Of a stretch of 64,000 nucleotides of DNA, positions 1-13,065 are shown piece after piece (positions within the stretch are counted from its first letter, which is position 1; each line of letters begins with the position of its first letter). The stretch is from Coriaria nepalensis (lineage: Eukaryota > Streptophyta > Magnoliopsida > Cucurbitales > Coriariaceae). Where the stretch lies: contig CP114497.1 in the NCBI GenBank assembly GCA_027186245.1, positions 8,315,501 to 8,379,500 of the forward strand, read 5' to 3'. The position numbers were made by a program, and so were the translations under genes. The notes under the pieces are model-generated. The model was given only the letters and a program-made list of their open reading frames with translations. It was not told the origin of the DNA and ran no database searches.

Positions 1-345
1 AATCTAATATCGCGCACTTGCTCTAGCCGCCACTGAAGTTGTTTGCCTTTTCCACTTGCTTCGTAATCTTTCTGTTGTCCCCACTCACCTATCAGTTTTA
101 CTGTGTGACAATAAATCACAATTTTCCTTAGCTCCAATCCAGTTCTCACAAGCGGGCTAAACACATTTATCTTTATTATCATTTTATATATGAACTTGTC
201 GCTACTGGCACTCTTACGACTTAACATATCTCCTCTGCTCTGCAAGTAACAAACATTTTTACTAAAAGCATTTCTCGATCTCTCTTTTCTTTCTTTCGAT
301 CCAACTTTCGCATCTCCACTAATCCTACGCTTAGCTTGAGAGGGG
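1..345 (+). mobile_element. Degenerate Ty1/copia RNase H and polyprotein C-terminus
   Basis: Read on the plus strand across frameshifts and stops, this stretch gives recognisable pieces of a copia RNase H domain: a CDN triplet near base 105, a KHI..YHFI block near 155-190, a block ending VTNIFTK near 245-270, and a terminal PTLSLRGA motif near 320-346. These occur in this order at the C-terminus of Ty1/copia polyproteins. The purine-rich GAGAGGGGCG at 338-347 is where the polypurine tract should lie. The reading frame is broken, so this is an inactive remnant, and its 5' part lies outside the window. Confidence 0.75.
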
Positions 346-834
346 CGTTAAGGATATTTCTTAATGTTCTCTTATTAACATATACATATATTCTTATTGA
401 TTGATTTCCTTATTTTTAACCTATTTTATTGTAATTTATTTTTTTATATTACTTAAATTTTTTATATATAATACATAATAGCCCACATAATTTATGTAAT
501 AAATTTTACCAAAACCTGACATAACTAAGATTATCAAATATGATAACCTACATTTGATCTACTCTCTTAAAATGAGAAATCGACTCGAAAAATAAATAAA
601 AAGTACAATCATACCCTAAAAATGATCTTATAATCAAGATAGGGAGGAGCCCACAAGTGAAGCTACGTATGTATTAGAGTACTAACCCCATCTAGAGATG
701 ATAATGACACTAATCAGCCCCTCTAAACCTATCTTATATATCACTTTATTGTCGAAGTACGTGGGCTCAACAAGAGATTTCTTTCTTCTACTCATAAATA
801 GATCGAGCAATCTTCCTAATTATTCTATTCTACA
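346..834 (+). repeat. Probable 3' LTR of the copia remnant
   Basis: The bases directly after the polypurine-like tract begin CGTTAAGG, close to the usual TGTTA start of a copia LTR. A TATA-like stretch lies near 733-742, and a run ending TTCTACA at 834 resembles an LTR terminus. No second LTR or target-site duplication is visible, so the right edge is a guess. Confidence 0.4.
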
Positions 835-1966
835 ATTAACAACAATCTTCTTGATTTGATTTTGTGCATCACTTAGGCTATGTGCGGTAGTAAATTTCAT
901 TTTTTTTTTTAATCTTTGAAATTAATTTTTATAATGATAATTAAAACGTGGTGTTCGATTAAAAATATAAAAAAAAGTTTTTTAATATTAAACTTTTTTG
1001 ACACGCGGTAAAAATAGTAAATTATTGGCAAAAGTTAATTTTATTTTTTTTTTCAAATGTTAAAAATTACAAATTGTGGTTCTTTCATTTTAATTTTTTT
1101 TTTACTCTTTTTAAAATTTTAATTTTTAACTCATCTTACATTAAAAAAAAAATATATTTTTCATACCTGAAAATATAAAAAAACGATCCGTAAAACTGTT
1201 TAAGATAGCAGAGCCTTGGTGGAAATAACAAATTAAGGTTCAAAGTTGACCACGGAATTCCTACCAACCTAACTTAACCTAAAGAATATCAAAACCATTA
1301 GCTAGAAATGACCACAGAATGAAATAATAATATTATATATACCTGATTCAGTTTTTTTATATTTATAATATATTCTTATATTTATATATAAATATTTTTA
1401 TATGAGTAATATAAAATAATTATAATTGATTAATTTAATTACATATTATATTATATTTTAATACTATATATAAATTTTTATTTTTATTTAAAAATTAATT
1501 GAGATACTGATGATACGAGTGATTGATTCAATTTTATCGTATAATAAGTTAGCGGTAAAAGGGACCCTCCTCCATGCAAGGTGAAGACCAGATCAGAGAA
1601 AACACTCAAAAATAAAAGTGTACATGAAGTAGACATTTTACATTGGTGAAAACCTTTACCTGCTGCTGCTGCTGCTACTGCTACTGCTACTGCTACTTGA
1701 GAAAATAAATTACAGAAAAAAGACAAGGACCCTACCCTCTTTTCCATTTTCCAGAGAGGGCGACTACCTTTCAAGAAGGACCCATTTCCTCCCTCCTTTC
1801 TCTCAATCTTTATAAGCGTTATATCACATTGAGAAATGATAGAAAAAAGATCACTAAAAAATCTCACAATAACAACACTCGCCTCCTGATCGTCCTACCT
1901 TATTAGCCCAATCAACCTTCTCTCTTTCATTTTCCCCTACAACCATAGTTACAACCATAGTTAACG
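835..1966. other. AT-rich DNA and promoter region of the DREB gene
   Basis: This stretch is mostly A/T runs with no protein-like frame. The proximal part carries a CTG/CTA triplet repeat at 1660-1697 and a TATA-like TATAAG at 1811-1816, about 150 bases before the ATG at 1967, which probably serves that gene. Nothing else is recognised. Confidence 0.5.
1660..1697. repeat. CTG/CTA triplet microsatellite
   Basis: About five CTG units pass into alternating CTA CTG units. It lies roughly 270 bases upstream of the DREB start codon, probably in the promoter. Confidence 0.85.
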
Positions 1967-2686
1967 ATGATAACAGAGTTACAAAATTCAGAAACAGAAA
2001 GCAGCAGCTCGAACTCCTCCACTCTATCTCCACCATCTTCGCCATCAGACCAGCCCAACAAGAAAATGAAACGAATTCGGGATTCTAACAAACACCCGGT
2101 TTATCGCGGGGTCCGCATGAGGAACTGGGGCAAATGGGTGTCGGAAATTCGAGAGCCCCGGAAAAAATCCCGAATTTGGCTCGGGACATTCCCAACCCCG
2201 GAAATGGCTGCCCGGGCTCACGACGTGGCGGCTTTGAGCATCAAGGGCAGCTCTGCAATCCTCAACTTCCCGGACCTGATCGGGTCCCTCCCCCGCCCGA
2301 CTTCGCTCGCCCCGCGAGATATCCAAGCCGCTGCTGCTAAGGCGGCTCAGATGGACAAGATTGGACCCGGGCTCGCTACGGATCACTCTTCATCCGAGAA
2401 TTCATTGTCGTCGCTTGTTTCGTCCATGGCCGGGCTGTTTTCCGAGGAGGAGGAGGAGCTGAGCGAGATTGTCGAGTTGCCGAGTTTGGAAACGAGTTAT
2501 GACGTGGCAAATGAGTTTATTTACGTGGAGGAGGTTGGTCATGATCATGGCTGGTTGGACTTGGATCCACATCTTCCATGGGTACAGAGCTTGGAGGTGT
2601 ATAGTAATGACAATAATTACAATGGGGGAAGTGGTACTAATACTGATGATCAGATGCTTCATAGTTTGCTGTGGCATTATAATTAA
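1967..2686 (+). CDS. AP2/ERF transcription factor, DREB subgroup A-4 type
   Basis: This is a single-exon gene for 239 residues. A Ser-rich N-terminus and a basic stretch (about residues 32-42) lead into one AP2 domain at about 45-103, with YRGVR, WLGTF and AARAHDVAA. Val58 and Glu63 correspond to the Val14/Glu19 pair that separates DREB from ERF proteins. The tail just after the domain, [18 protein letters not shown], is typical of group A-4 (TINY, ERF034-ERF044 relatives). The acidic, Ser/Glu-rich C-terminal half is a likely activation region. Such proteins are nuclear and bind DRE/CRT or GCC-like boxes, often in stress or ethylene responses. The subgroup is called from motifs, and the exact orthologue is uncertain. 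Relatives next to Arabidopsis CCD8 and next to the YebC/unc-13 pair fit the synteny described below. Confidence 0.95.
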   Translation: MITELQNSETESSSSNSSTLSPPSSPSDQPNKKMKRIRDSNKHPVYRGVRMRNWGKWVSEIREPRKKSRIWLGTFPTPEMAARAHDVAALSIKGSSAILNFPDLIGSLPRPTSLAPRDIQAAAAKAAQMDKIGPGLATDHSSSENSLSSLVSSMAGLFSEEEEELSEIVELPSLETSYDVANEFIYVEEVGHDHGWLDLDPHLPWVQSLEVYSNDNNYNGGSGTNTDDQMLHSLLWHYN

Positions 2687-2855
2687 CTAATCGATTAATT
2701 AGCATGTTTACTAATGCTGAGTTAATTGATTAGTTGATTTACGTTTGTAGATGTGTGATTTGCTTGTTAATTCTTCCACCTCCTTCCTTTCTTCTTCTTC
2801 TACCTGTTAATTACTTGATAATTAAAATACCCAACCCTTTTGATTTTTCAGTGAA

Positions 2856-2887
2856 GGGCTTTTCTACATCTCTCGGGCTTTTCTACA

Positions 2888-2914
<27 letters not shown>
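2856..2914. repeat. 19-base tandem duplication followed by (CT)n
   Basis: A 19-base unit beginning GGGCTTTTCTACATC occurs at 2856-2874 and again at 2875-2893. A CT dinucleotide run follows to about 2914. It lies about 170-230 bases after the DREB stop codon and is probably transcribed as 3' UTR. Confidence 0.8.
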
Positions 2915-2918
<4 letters not shown>

Positions 2919-3473
2919 ATCTTTTTGTGTAAACTGTAAATTCTTCATTGCATATAATTGTACAGTTTTAAATGAGAGGTAGAGAAAAATTAATTGTCAG
3001 TAACTGTAATGACATATTTGATTACCATTCCATCATTACACGGATGCATAAGAACCAACTTTTTGATTTAAAGTAAATAAGAAAAATCGATCTAAATCAT
3101 TTTCATTGTCAAAACATTCCATGATAGTCTTGATAAGAAACTATGGTTAATTAATTATTAATTAATTAAATTAGGGTTTGGACTTTACGTCAGATATGAG
3201 ATATGTGGAATATGGATGAGCTGTAAATGCATGTGACAGTGACAGTGACAGTTAAAAATTTTAATTTTTTTTAATAATTTTTAAATTTATAAAAATAAAT
3301 ATTTTATTTTATTTATAATTAATAAATTTATTTTAAAATAAAATTTAACAGTATTTAATTACACGAATGAAAAACACCAAACCCTATTACATTCAATAAT
3401 TCAAATGGTTCCCCCACAACTTTCCTTTTCTAACATAGTACGACTTTGATTCTTTTTAATTTTTTCTAAATAA

Positions 3474-3518
<45 letters not shown>

Positions 3519-3534
3519 TATATATATATATATA
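3474..3534. repeat. (TTA)n followed by (TA)n microsatellite
   Basis: About fifteen TTA units pass directly into a TA run. This is intergenic and likely polymorphic. Confidence 0.9.
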
Positions 3535-4800
3535 GAAGAATTAATTATGATTACATTGAGATTATGAGATATAATACCAACTATCCAAGAGTGCCTGCCC
3601 CTAAAAGATATACATAATATTATTTATGTTATTAAGACAGAGAAAAAGGTGTTTTAATCATAATATTGTAATTAGATTGCATTGTGATGGGTCCCACTGG
3701 GCCCATCCTGTCTACTTCTGAAATCCCTACCTGACAATCTTCATCTCATAATTATTTTGGTTTTTTTTTTTTTTTAAATAAATTTTTTCTATGAGTGACA
3801 AATTTCGGGTCGGACCACACATCTTTATTTGAAGCTGAAAAGGAAGTAAATAATTGTTTTGGTTTCTATAGAAACTATATATATATATATATATATATAC
3901 GTATTGTATATATTCAATCCTTTATCACAAGTCAGCTAATATTGTAATAAGGTAATTAATTAATACTCTCTTTTTTTATTATTAAAAAAATGCCCATTTT
4001 CTTCATTTGGAAAGAGCACACAAGTCATGTTATCAATATCATGTAAAATAAAATAAAATCAGCCATTGAATTGTTTTTTTTTTTCTTAATTTTTTTTTGG
4101 TCGCATAGTAGTACTAAAGAACAGCTAGGTTAATAAATATTTTTATGAAATATAATATAATAAAATTAGTTAATTTAATTTAATGTAATTTAACTATTTA
4201 ATATTATTTTTAAAATAAAATGTGCAATTTAAATTATTCAAAATATATAAAATATTTATTCATATATATTATAGAATTTTGATAAATTAAATTTTTTATT
4301 TAAATAATATTTATAATTAGTCCCGATATAATATGTTAAATTTATAAAATAATTTATTTTAATATAAATTACATAAAATATATAAATTAATAATTTTTTA
4401 AAATATGATACTTATATGATTCAAATTTAAAATTTTTTAAGAAATAAAATTTAATCATTCGTTATTTAAAAAAAAAAAAAAAAACATAAACTTGAATTTT
4501 ATATCTCAATTACTATTAAAATTAAAATCTAGTGAAGTTTCCTTCTATACTTATCAAATTAAATTTCAAGCTTAATTTATTTTTAAATAAAATTAATAAA
4601 TAAAAAATATCTTAATATAATCTCTTAGATAATCTACCATAACCTCTTTAGACAATCTCTCGACATTCAATTCATCACCCCCCCCTCCCATAAAGGGAAA
4701 GCATAGCCCCCACCGTCAAAGAATTTAAAATTCACCGCAAATTGCAATCCATGTTTTTTTTTTTTAATTTTTTTTACTACTTTACGTAGGGAATTCATGA

Positions 4801-7150
4801 TTAGCCATGGTGAACAGTAACATTAAATTATTAAGAAGAAGAAGAATATGTTCTTTTTTTTTTTTATTACTTTTTCTCGCACCTTTTCTTTTTATAAGCT
4901 CCTTCCACGATCGTGCGCATCATTCATCGTGCTCTCTTTCTTTCTTTCCTTCTCTCTTTCTTTCGTTTCTGTTTTTGTATAAGCTTTCAAGAATGAAATA
5001 AACGTGCAATTACGGAAGATTGGCTGCAATATTTGTTCAAGTTTTAGTGTCAAATCTTCTGTCATTGATAACTAGTTTATTTGACACTACTATTCCAAAG
5101 GTTTGAAGCAATATTAAAACTTAACAACAACAAAAAAAATATCTTCTTTTTTCAAAAAATGGGTATTATTATTATTATTATTATTATTATTAAGTATTAG
5201 AGTAGATTATGTCTATCATAATTTTGATAATATATAGTATTGTTCATGCGTGCATAGAATTGCACTTATATTTTATATATGAGCATACGTATATGAACTC
5301 GACTTTATAATATCAAATATTTTGACATTTCAATATAACACTATAATATATTAAATCTCGAGTTTGAGTTATATAGAAAAAAATTATGAGAAATCCATTT
5401 ATATTAGAATAAGGATTGAAAGATGATGACCTTACTCATTCTCATTATTATTATTCACATTCGGGTATCGAACCATCGCTCGAATGACTTTTTTCATAAA
5501 TACTATGAGGAGAGACAAAAGAAACTTTTACATATTTTTACTTCGTATCTACTTGGGAAATTTATGAATCAAGTTATAGATGGAAGTTCCGCTAACATGA
5601 TGTGCGTGTATAATCTTGAACTATTTTCATCGAACAAGCCTTCAATTCAATTTCTTTTCTTTTTAAAAAAAAAAAAATCTTTTTAGGGGTCTTTAAATTT
5701 GTTCATTTCGTGGGGGGACAACTCAACTTTTGCTCTGATCAACTGGAAAATAATTGAGCTACAAATCTCAAACGAAACTTTTACGGTGAATCCAAAAACA
5801 CTTCCTTTGATACATGTATGGAGGTGAAGCCCACATGGATTGTCTCTTGACCTCTTTTTCCTTCATTTATTTATGTTTCAATTGAGATCTTTTTGTACGA
5901 AGAAAATCACTTGCTATATGACCCCATTACTCACATTGCTAATATATATAATAGCTCCAGTCTATATTATAGAATCTATCATAGATACAGTATTCATGGC
6001 TCGTCTTCTTAGAAGTAAAAAACATTTGGGATGGCTCCATTACTCGAAAATGGTGTAAATACTATATAATGATGTCATAATTAATAATTTTATGCGAACA
6101 AGTATTATTCTAATTGAGTTGAATATAATAATATAAATACTTGATTAGTTCCCTGCCCAGCACCAGTCCACTAATCCACTGCGGAATGTGTAGTTTGTTT
6201 AATTTGGGTTTCACTTTGTCTCACTATACTATAGTCTTACACAGATTCAATATACAAGATCGGTAAGATATTAAGATGTCAATAATGGAGATACCAATCA
6301 CGTGATGACTAATTATTGCATTAGTTATATTCACTTCTTTAATCTCATTTGCTTCATTAATTAAGCGACCAATGTGTGATTATATTATATATCATATAAT
6401 ATGAAATTAGGAAGTTCCAAATGAGAAAAATGCGTTAAACCTTAGTTTATCTGATTTGTTTATTTGCTAATTTGTCTAATTAACTATAATAAGATCCAAC
6501 TTGTAAAATTGATCACCATGATCATGCAAGTTCATCTCAATATATTAGATACCACGAACATTATATGAATAGTCTCCATGTCGAAACTCTTGCCCAAATC
6601 TTAACTAAATCTTTGACCTAATATGATTAATTAATTAATTAATTTTTTTAAAATTTCGATTTATTATAGATTGATCAATGACAATCTTATATAAAACTCG
6701 ATATAATATAATATCTTATGTAATATATAAAATTGAAGTTTATCATTATAATAGAAAAATATTATATAAAAATTTAAATAAATAAATTTGTCAATCCTTA
6801 GAACTCCACAAAGAAATTATTATTTTTAATTATTATTAATTACTAATATAATTTGATCTTGAAATAAAATACTGTTAAAATAAATAAAATTATTACCGAC
6901 CAAACATATCATTTTCCATTAAAGTAGAGAAGCTGAACCCTAACTTTAGATAGATAATGCATGCCAAGTGGTGAGGTTGCACTTGTAGTGTCCTTTCCAA
7001 GGTTTATAGCTTATAAGGTTAGGTTGAGACATAGATATCAATACTACATCATTTTGACTTGACGGTACGAAAGTATTTGATTTTTTTTTCAATTGTTTAT
7101 ACATATGGTCGAAGCTTAGGAAGATTGCCAACCATTTATAACTCATCACA
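4801..7150. other. Intergenic, no gene recognised
   Basis: AT-rich sequence with an ATT repeat at 5164-5193 and several short open frames of low complexity. No frame shows a domain, an exon series or an RNA gene. Confidence 0.55.
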
Positions 7151-7569
7151 TCATAAATAAATGTTAAATAAAATATTATATATATATATATATATATATA
7201 TTAATTACATCCCTACATACGTAGCTGCCTGCCCGCCTGCCTGCCCATCCATTTCTTTCAGTGCTGCATGGGGGTTACTTGTGTGGACAATGCCAACTTT
7301 GGACCCAATTGTGACAAGTGAGGTGACATGTCGACTCGCACACTTTCTTAATACTAAAGGGATTAACTCCAGTTCGTAATTTGGAAGATAGTTATGTGTG
7401 ATAATGAATGTGACATTTGATCTAAATATTAATCTAGCTACTCATTAATTTAATCAAAAGTTCTCTCTTTTTCGGGAGACAAGATAAATGGCTCGTTTGG
7501 ATTTAAGACTAGAATGTTATCTAATTTAACATGTTTAATTCGTTGGTTCAAGCAGTTGGTCATGATCTG

Positions 7570-7606
7570 CTTCTTCTTCTTCTTCTTCTTCTTCTTCTTC
7601 TTCTTC
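7570..7606. repeat. (CTT)n microsatellite
   Basis: About twelve uninterrupted CTT units in intergenic DNA. Confidence 0.9.
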
Positions 7607-7932
7607 ATTTCCGGCAACCACAATCATCGCCGTATGCTGCCATCCTCCTCTTCTCTCACATACTAACATGATATCTATATAAATTTAAGAACTAAATTCA
7701 TGAAAAGTTAGTCAAAGCTCCTAACCCTTCAAATGTTGACATGATTATATTTCACATAGATGTTAGACCCAATTTCATAAGATTCATGCTCATTGAAGTT
7801 AAATATTATTTATATTTTAAAGTAATATCATAAAAATATAAGGGTATAGATTCTTATTACGGCAAAATAACGGAGTTATTGTCTTTCATGCATATCAATT
7901 ATGATTATCGTTTGTCATTATCATTATCATCA

Positions 7933-7934
<2 letters not shown>

Positions 7935-8000
<66 letters not shown>
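7935..8000. repeat. Long (TTA)n microsatellite
   Basis: About twenty-two nearly perfect trinucleotide units, preceded by imperfect ATC units. One frame reads as a long tyrosine run, an artefact of the repeat. Confidence 0.92.
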
Positions 8001-8648
8001 TTGCCAAAACTAAAGATGTTATCTTCGGATATTCCTATTTTATCGACCAAACACAATGTTATAGAGTCAAACTACTAATCAAAGCAATGTTTGAACTGGA
8101 TGCGATGGGGCAACACTTGGAAAACGATGCAATCCATGCAGTATTAGTCGTGTTATGTCGACGCACGTGGGCACGGCATCACGATTTTATTAACGTGATA
8201 ATCATTATTTAGGGAACAGATTTAGTGTCGTCATCATATTATTAATAATAATAAGGAAAAATGAATACTAATTATAATAAAATTTTATTTTTAAATTTAA
8301 ATTATAATAAATTTTAAATTTCATTAAAAATAATTAAAATAATCATATATATATATATATCAAATTTAATACGATGTTAATGTTTGGGTTGGGACGAGCA
8401 GCTCTAAATTTTTTGTTCCAAAAGAAAAAAAAAACAAAATCAAAAGTGATAAGATTTAATTGCCTGCATAATTATATTTAAAATATTTATATATATTTTT
8501 ATTTTTATTAAAAATTTTGATATTATTAATATATTTTAATTAATTAAGAGTCTTAGTTATTAGGATTACTTGGAGTTTTATTCGCGTCTCTGTGTCGCAT
8601 TTTATGATTTTTGTTAGCATCTTTAAATGAATATTGCCTTATTGTTTC

Positions 8649-8683
<35 letters not shown>

Positions 8684-9800
8684 TAGAGTAAAATAAGATT
8701 ATATGGTATAAGATTAGATTGGTGTGACGTATGTATTAAAAGTTAGGTATAATTAATATTTATATGATTTATTTTAAAAAAAATTTAGGATATTAAATTA
8801 CATTTATTAAATTAGATTTAAATAAGATTTTGAAAATGTTTTGATAACTGGGGCCTAAATAATACGATTTGGATTCGGATAAGACTTTCCGAGTTCGGAT
8901 TTATCTAAATATATGATTGAGATTTACATAAACACTAAGTTCCAATTATTTTCTTTTTTATACGTTATTTATTATATTGATGTAAATGATTTGTCTAATT
9001 CTTATTTTTTATTTTTTATAAAATGATGTAATAACATATTTAAAAAATAATAATTATAATTAATTTTTATTCAATCTTTATGATCCGACACTTAATTCAA
9101 ATCCTAAATATCATGCATGTGGTTTAGTTGAGATAGATGCTTTGTACAATTTTGAACTTCAACTAAAAACTAAATGACAATCAATGATGCAAGTAAATGT
9201 ATTATTGATTACATATTTTAGAAGTTATATACTGTAAATTTTCGAACTAGAGGTTCTCATTATATTATAATTAATACGGTGCATGAAAATAAAAAATACG
9301 AATATAAATCAACTCCTCGTACTTTATCCCGTCTAAATTAATTTATCGAACATGGGTATTTATTTATTTATTTATTTTTAATCTAATTATCTTGAAGTTT
9401 AAGATGTTCGATTGTAGTTTTTATAAGAAAGATTATCATTAATTAGAAATATCGAAATGAGATGAATATGAAAAAATATTATTATATATATGTATGGATA
9501 TAATTTTATAATAATAATAAATAATATATATATATATATATATATAATCGACATTATAATTATAATAAAATTTAATTTACCGTACTTATATAATCCATGT
9601 CCATACTTTGAAATTTCGATGACGATAACATTTGTCCCTGCATTACTACAATCGTTAAACAGGAGGAGACATCAGCGATTACGTATATTATGCTATAAAG
9701 TAAGTTCTTACAAGAAAGTGTTTCCAATAATTTAGCGTGTCATTGTCTATTAAGCACATTGGATGATCAGATCATCATCATGTCACTTCCAAATTGGTTT

Positions 9801-12800
9801 TCTTAGTTTCCTGTATACTGTCAATTTTCATTGGAGAAACATTAGATCGGTCTCCAATATTCCAATTTATTCACCATGTAGTTATATTTGATATAATCAT
9901 CATACATATGATCCAAAACTCCATACTTTTTAATGGATTTATTATAGGTTAAACATTGATGATAGACATTTGATGATTTACCGTCAATTATTATTTTTAT
10001 TCACGGTGTAAGTAGAATGATAATTTACTTTGACTTACGGTATTAAATTAATTATTATTATTGACTTTTATTCGGTCATTATTTTCAAAATTAAATGTAT
10101 TTTAATTTTAAATATATTTTTTTAAATTAATAATTTAAATAACTATTCAAATAATTTATCAATTATCACTAATTCTATTATTAATAATGACTAATAAATA
10201 ATTAAATAATAAATAAACATATTATTCTATACATAATTTTTCAACTATTAAGATATGTATTAAGATCGACTTCCAAAACGATTCTTCATAATACATATTT
10301 CTGTTAAATTTTCCTTTTAGATCTTCAAAACAGGCAATTTAGAAAAAAAAAAAGAAGTAAATTTCAACGATTTTCACTTTTTAATCATGTTTATCATCTT
10401 TAAAAAAATAATAAAAAAAATATTTACTTAAATGGCTGTCACACTTTGTCATATCATTGAAAGACTATTTAATGACAGTATCTAAGAACATAACTAACAT
10501 GTAAAATCGAACCAATAATTGGACCATAATTAACATGTAATTAGATTTATAGTGTATAAATCTCAAGCATATATATATACGTTAGATAGGGCACTATCGA
10601 CTTTCCTATCTATCACTTCCCTTTTTCTAAAAAGCTTGCTAAGTTGAAAAACAGACATCAACCCAATGCTACGTTGTGCACCCGACATCCCTATTTGCCA
10701 CTCCCTTTCTGCAATTTTTTGAATCAAGAAAGACGAGGAAATTTTTCAACAACACATGTTTAAACTTTTTTTTTTTTTTTATAAATAATATTTCGTGTCA
10801 TTATTTTGTATTCTCTTACATACTACTATCATCTTTTCAAAGTGTTGTATGATTGCAAATATAAAATTATTAATCGAAATCATATTCATATCCAATCAAA
10901 AGTGTACGTACGAGGGTGCAATAGCCAACAAGCGAAATAATCGGGCCCTTGTGTTAAAATCACTGTGTTGAAAGGGAAAGCCCCAAAACTTCAAACCGAA
11001 AACGATTGTCGGCATCCTCTCCTCCTGACACGAGTCCATTGTCCAATCCGATTATTTTTATTTGAATGATCTTACATCTCTAAGTTGGTTCTCTAAATTT
11101 GCATATATATATATATATATATTTACGCAAGTAAATGATATGGGTCTTAAATTTTGAAGGGTTGAAGAAGGAAGTCGATCATGATGATCTTATTTATGCT
11201 CACTTGGGAAAGGCATAATGTTGTGTTTTGCTTCTATTTGGGTGCCTACTTGATTAACTTATGTATGTATGTATGTATAGTTAGTTAGTCACTTAGTTGT
11301 TTTTTTAATAATTTAGTTAGCTATAGTTATCTAGTTTAGTTAGTTAGTTAGTTAATATTAATTAGATAGTGTATAACTAAATAATTTCCTATTATTGTCT
11401 TTAATATTAATTAAGGCAATAATTATAAATTCTTATAATATACTATATGAGACTCATTAGCAAATATTTAATTAGATCTTTATTATCTTAAGACTTTCAA
11501 GTACATCATGTTGTAAACCTATATAAGAATAAATCTCTCTTTGAGCCGATCATTTTGACAGACAAAGTAATTAGTGGATGACACGTATATATTATATATT
11601 AAATATATTAATCATGATAAAAGCATAGATAATTAAGCGGGTGAAAACATTAGGTCTAGAAATAAACACGTATGCAGGTGAATAGCCTTCATCATATGTC
11701 GGGTCTGAAGTCAAAAGGAACCTATTTTGTAATGATGCAGCAATGTTCATGTATATAGCCATTTGTCATCGAAGATTCTCCTTTAGCAAAAAAGAAAGAC
11801 CCCTAAACCAACTCGAGAAAATTATTATTATTATTATCTTGCGGATCGTTCATCTCAATCGCACTTTCCTATATACCGGGAGTATCTATGTAGTATTGTC
11901 TAAGAAGGAAGTACATTAACCAGTACATAGTAAATCAGTACGTTATTTTGACACAGTCTCTTTGCAGTATCTCTTTAAGACTTAAAAGGCAAAAAAAAAA
12001 TAAAAAAAAAAATAAAAAAGACTAATATACCAATTGAAAACCAGCCCAGAAGTCCTATATCTTGAAATAGACACCGACGTTGTCCCTATCAGGTCCCAGT
12101 TCAGGCCCAACTAGAGAGCGGTCCACACTCCGTGGCCACCGGTAATGGCTTAATAACTCCATTGTTTGATTGGTGTTTGCCAGATGAGATGGGCCATGTC
12201 CCTTTAAAAACTAAGTTTCCGTACAACAGGAGATTTTCAGAAAACAGTAATATACATCGATCATAATCATCTGATGTCTGTTTCTATGCGCATGATATGG
12301 ACGTTCCGATAGTGGAAAGTGGTACAGCTCCCTATAAAGAAAGACAGGAGTTACCGTGATTGCAGTGTGATAAGATCTAATCCAAAGTTAGGACATTGTC
12401 TGGTTTGGTCTTTATTTGCCAAAAGCTTAAGTCATAAATTTTTTTATACTTAGTAAATTATGAGTATGTTTTGTTCTTGGGTAAGAATGTAATAAAAATT
12501 TTATTATAATATATTTTTTGGTTTGAGTGAATAAAAAAAGTAAATGATTTTTAACTCTCATCTTAATGAAAAAATATTTATTTTATTTTTTATATGAATA
12601 AATATTTTTGTTAAGAATCAAAATAAATAAATATTTATTTTAATATTATTATAATACTTAAATAATTTTAAATTTTAATTCTTCATATAATTAATAAATA
12701 CAAAAAATAATCATTCTTTTTTTTTATGCTCACCAAAATAATCTTGAACTATAAATCTTAACATAGACATAAGCGAGAACAATACTCCTGATAGCCATCT

Positions 12801-12850
12801 CTCACCAAAGGCCTGCACCCATTTCTAGACAAGGCAATTCTCATGATTAT
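9801..12850. other. Intergenic, no gene recognised
   Basis: Mostly AT-rich sequence, with TATG and TTAG tetranucleotide runs near 11262-11356. Moderately GC-richer patches at 10,560-11,060 and 11,640-12,400 have no open frame of note. I see no gene. Confidence 0.5.
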
Positions 12851-13065
12851 GTACATCTTAAAATAATGTAAGTTACAAATAAATAAATAAAAATTATGAA
12901 AGTATAAATATCTCAGATAATTTTCTTATCATATAATATATAGAGTTGTACAGAGAGTATAACCATGCAACTGAAAATATTAACAATACAACATAATATA
13001 GTCATAGAGTCTAGGAGCAGATCGTTTGAGAATCTTTTAAGTACGAGAGGTTGAGATTGTGTCTG
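12851..13065 (-). repeat. Possible 3' LTR of the minus-strand copia remnant
   Basis: On the minus strand this directly follows the copia polyprotein end at 13066. It starts TATAACAGAC, carries a TATA-like stretch near 12935-12950 and then becomes AT-rich. No second LTR copy or target-site duplication was found, so both the identity and the outer edge are tentative. Confidence 0.35.

Larger units (their letters stand above)
2687..4800. other. Intergenic, AT-rich, microsatellites
   Basis: This holds the DREB 3' region, a 19-base tandem duplication followed by a CT repeat (2856-2914), and a TTA/TA repeat at 3474-3534. No coding signal was found. The rest is A/T-rich sequence with poly-A or poly-T runs. 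Confidence 0.6.
7151..9800. other. Intergenic, several long microsatellites
   Basis: This holds (AT)n at about 7177-7201, (CTT)n at 7570-7606, a long (TTA)n at about 7935-8000, and (TA)n at about 8652-8681. No coding sequence was recognised. Confidence 0.6.

Noticed and set aside
3474..3534. Regular repeats that could suggest a CRISPR-like array
   Set aside because: These and the other arrays are simple microsatellites without spacers, in a plant nuclear genome.
4807..5001. 64-residue open frame with a strongly hydrophobic stretch
   Set aside because: The hydrophobic part comes from T-rich and CTTT repeats. There is no cleavage motif, mature peptide motif or splice context.
7901..8212. 103-residue frame with a long tyrosine run
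   Set aside because: It is a translation of the TTA microsatellite, with unrelated flanking sequence.
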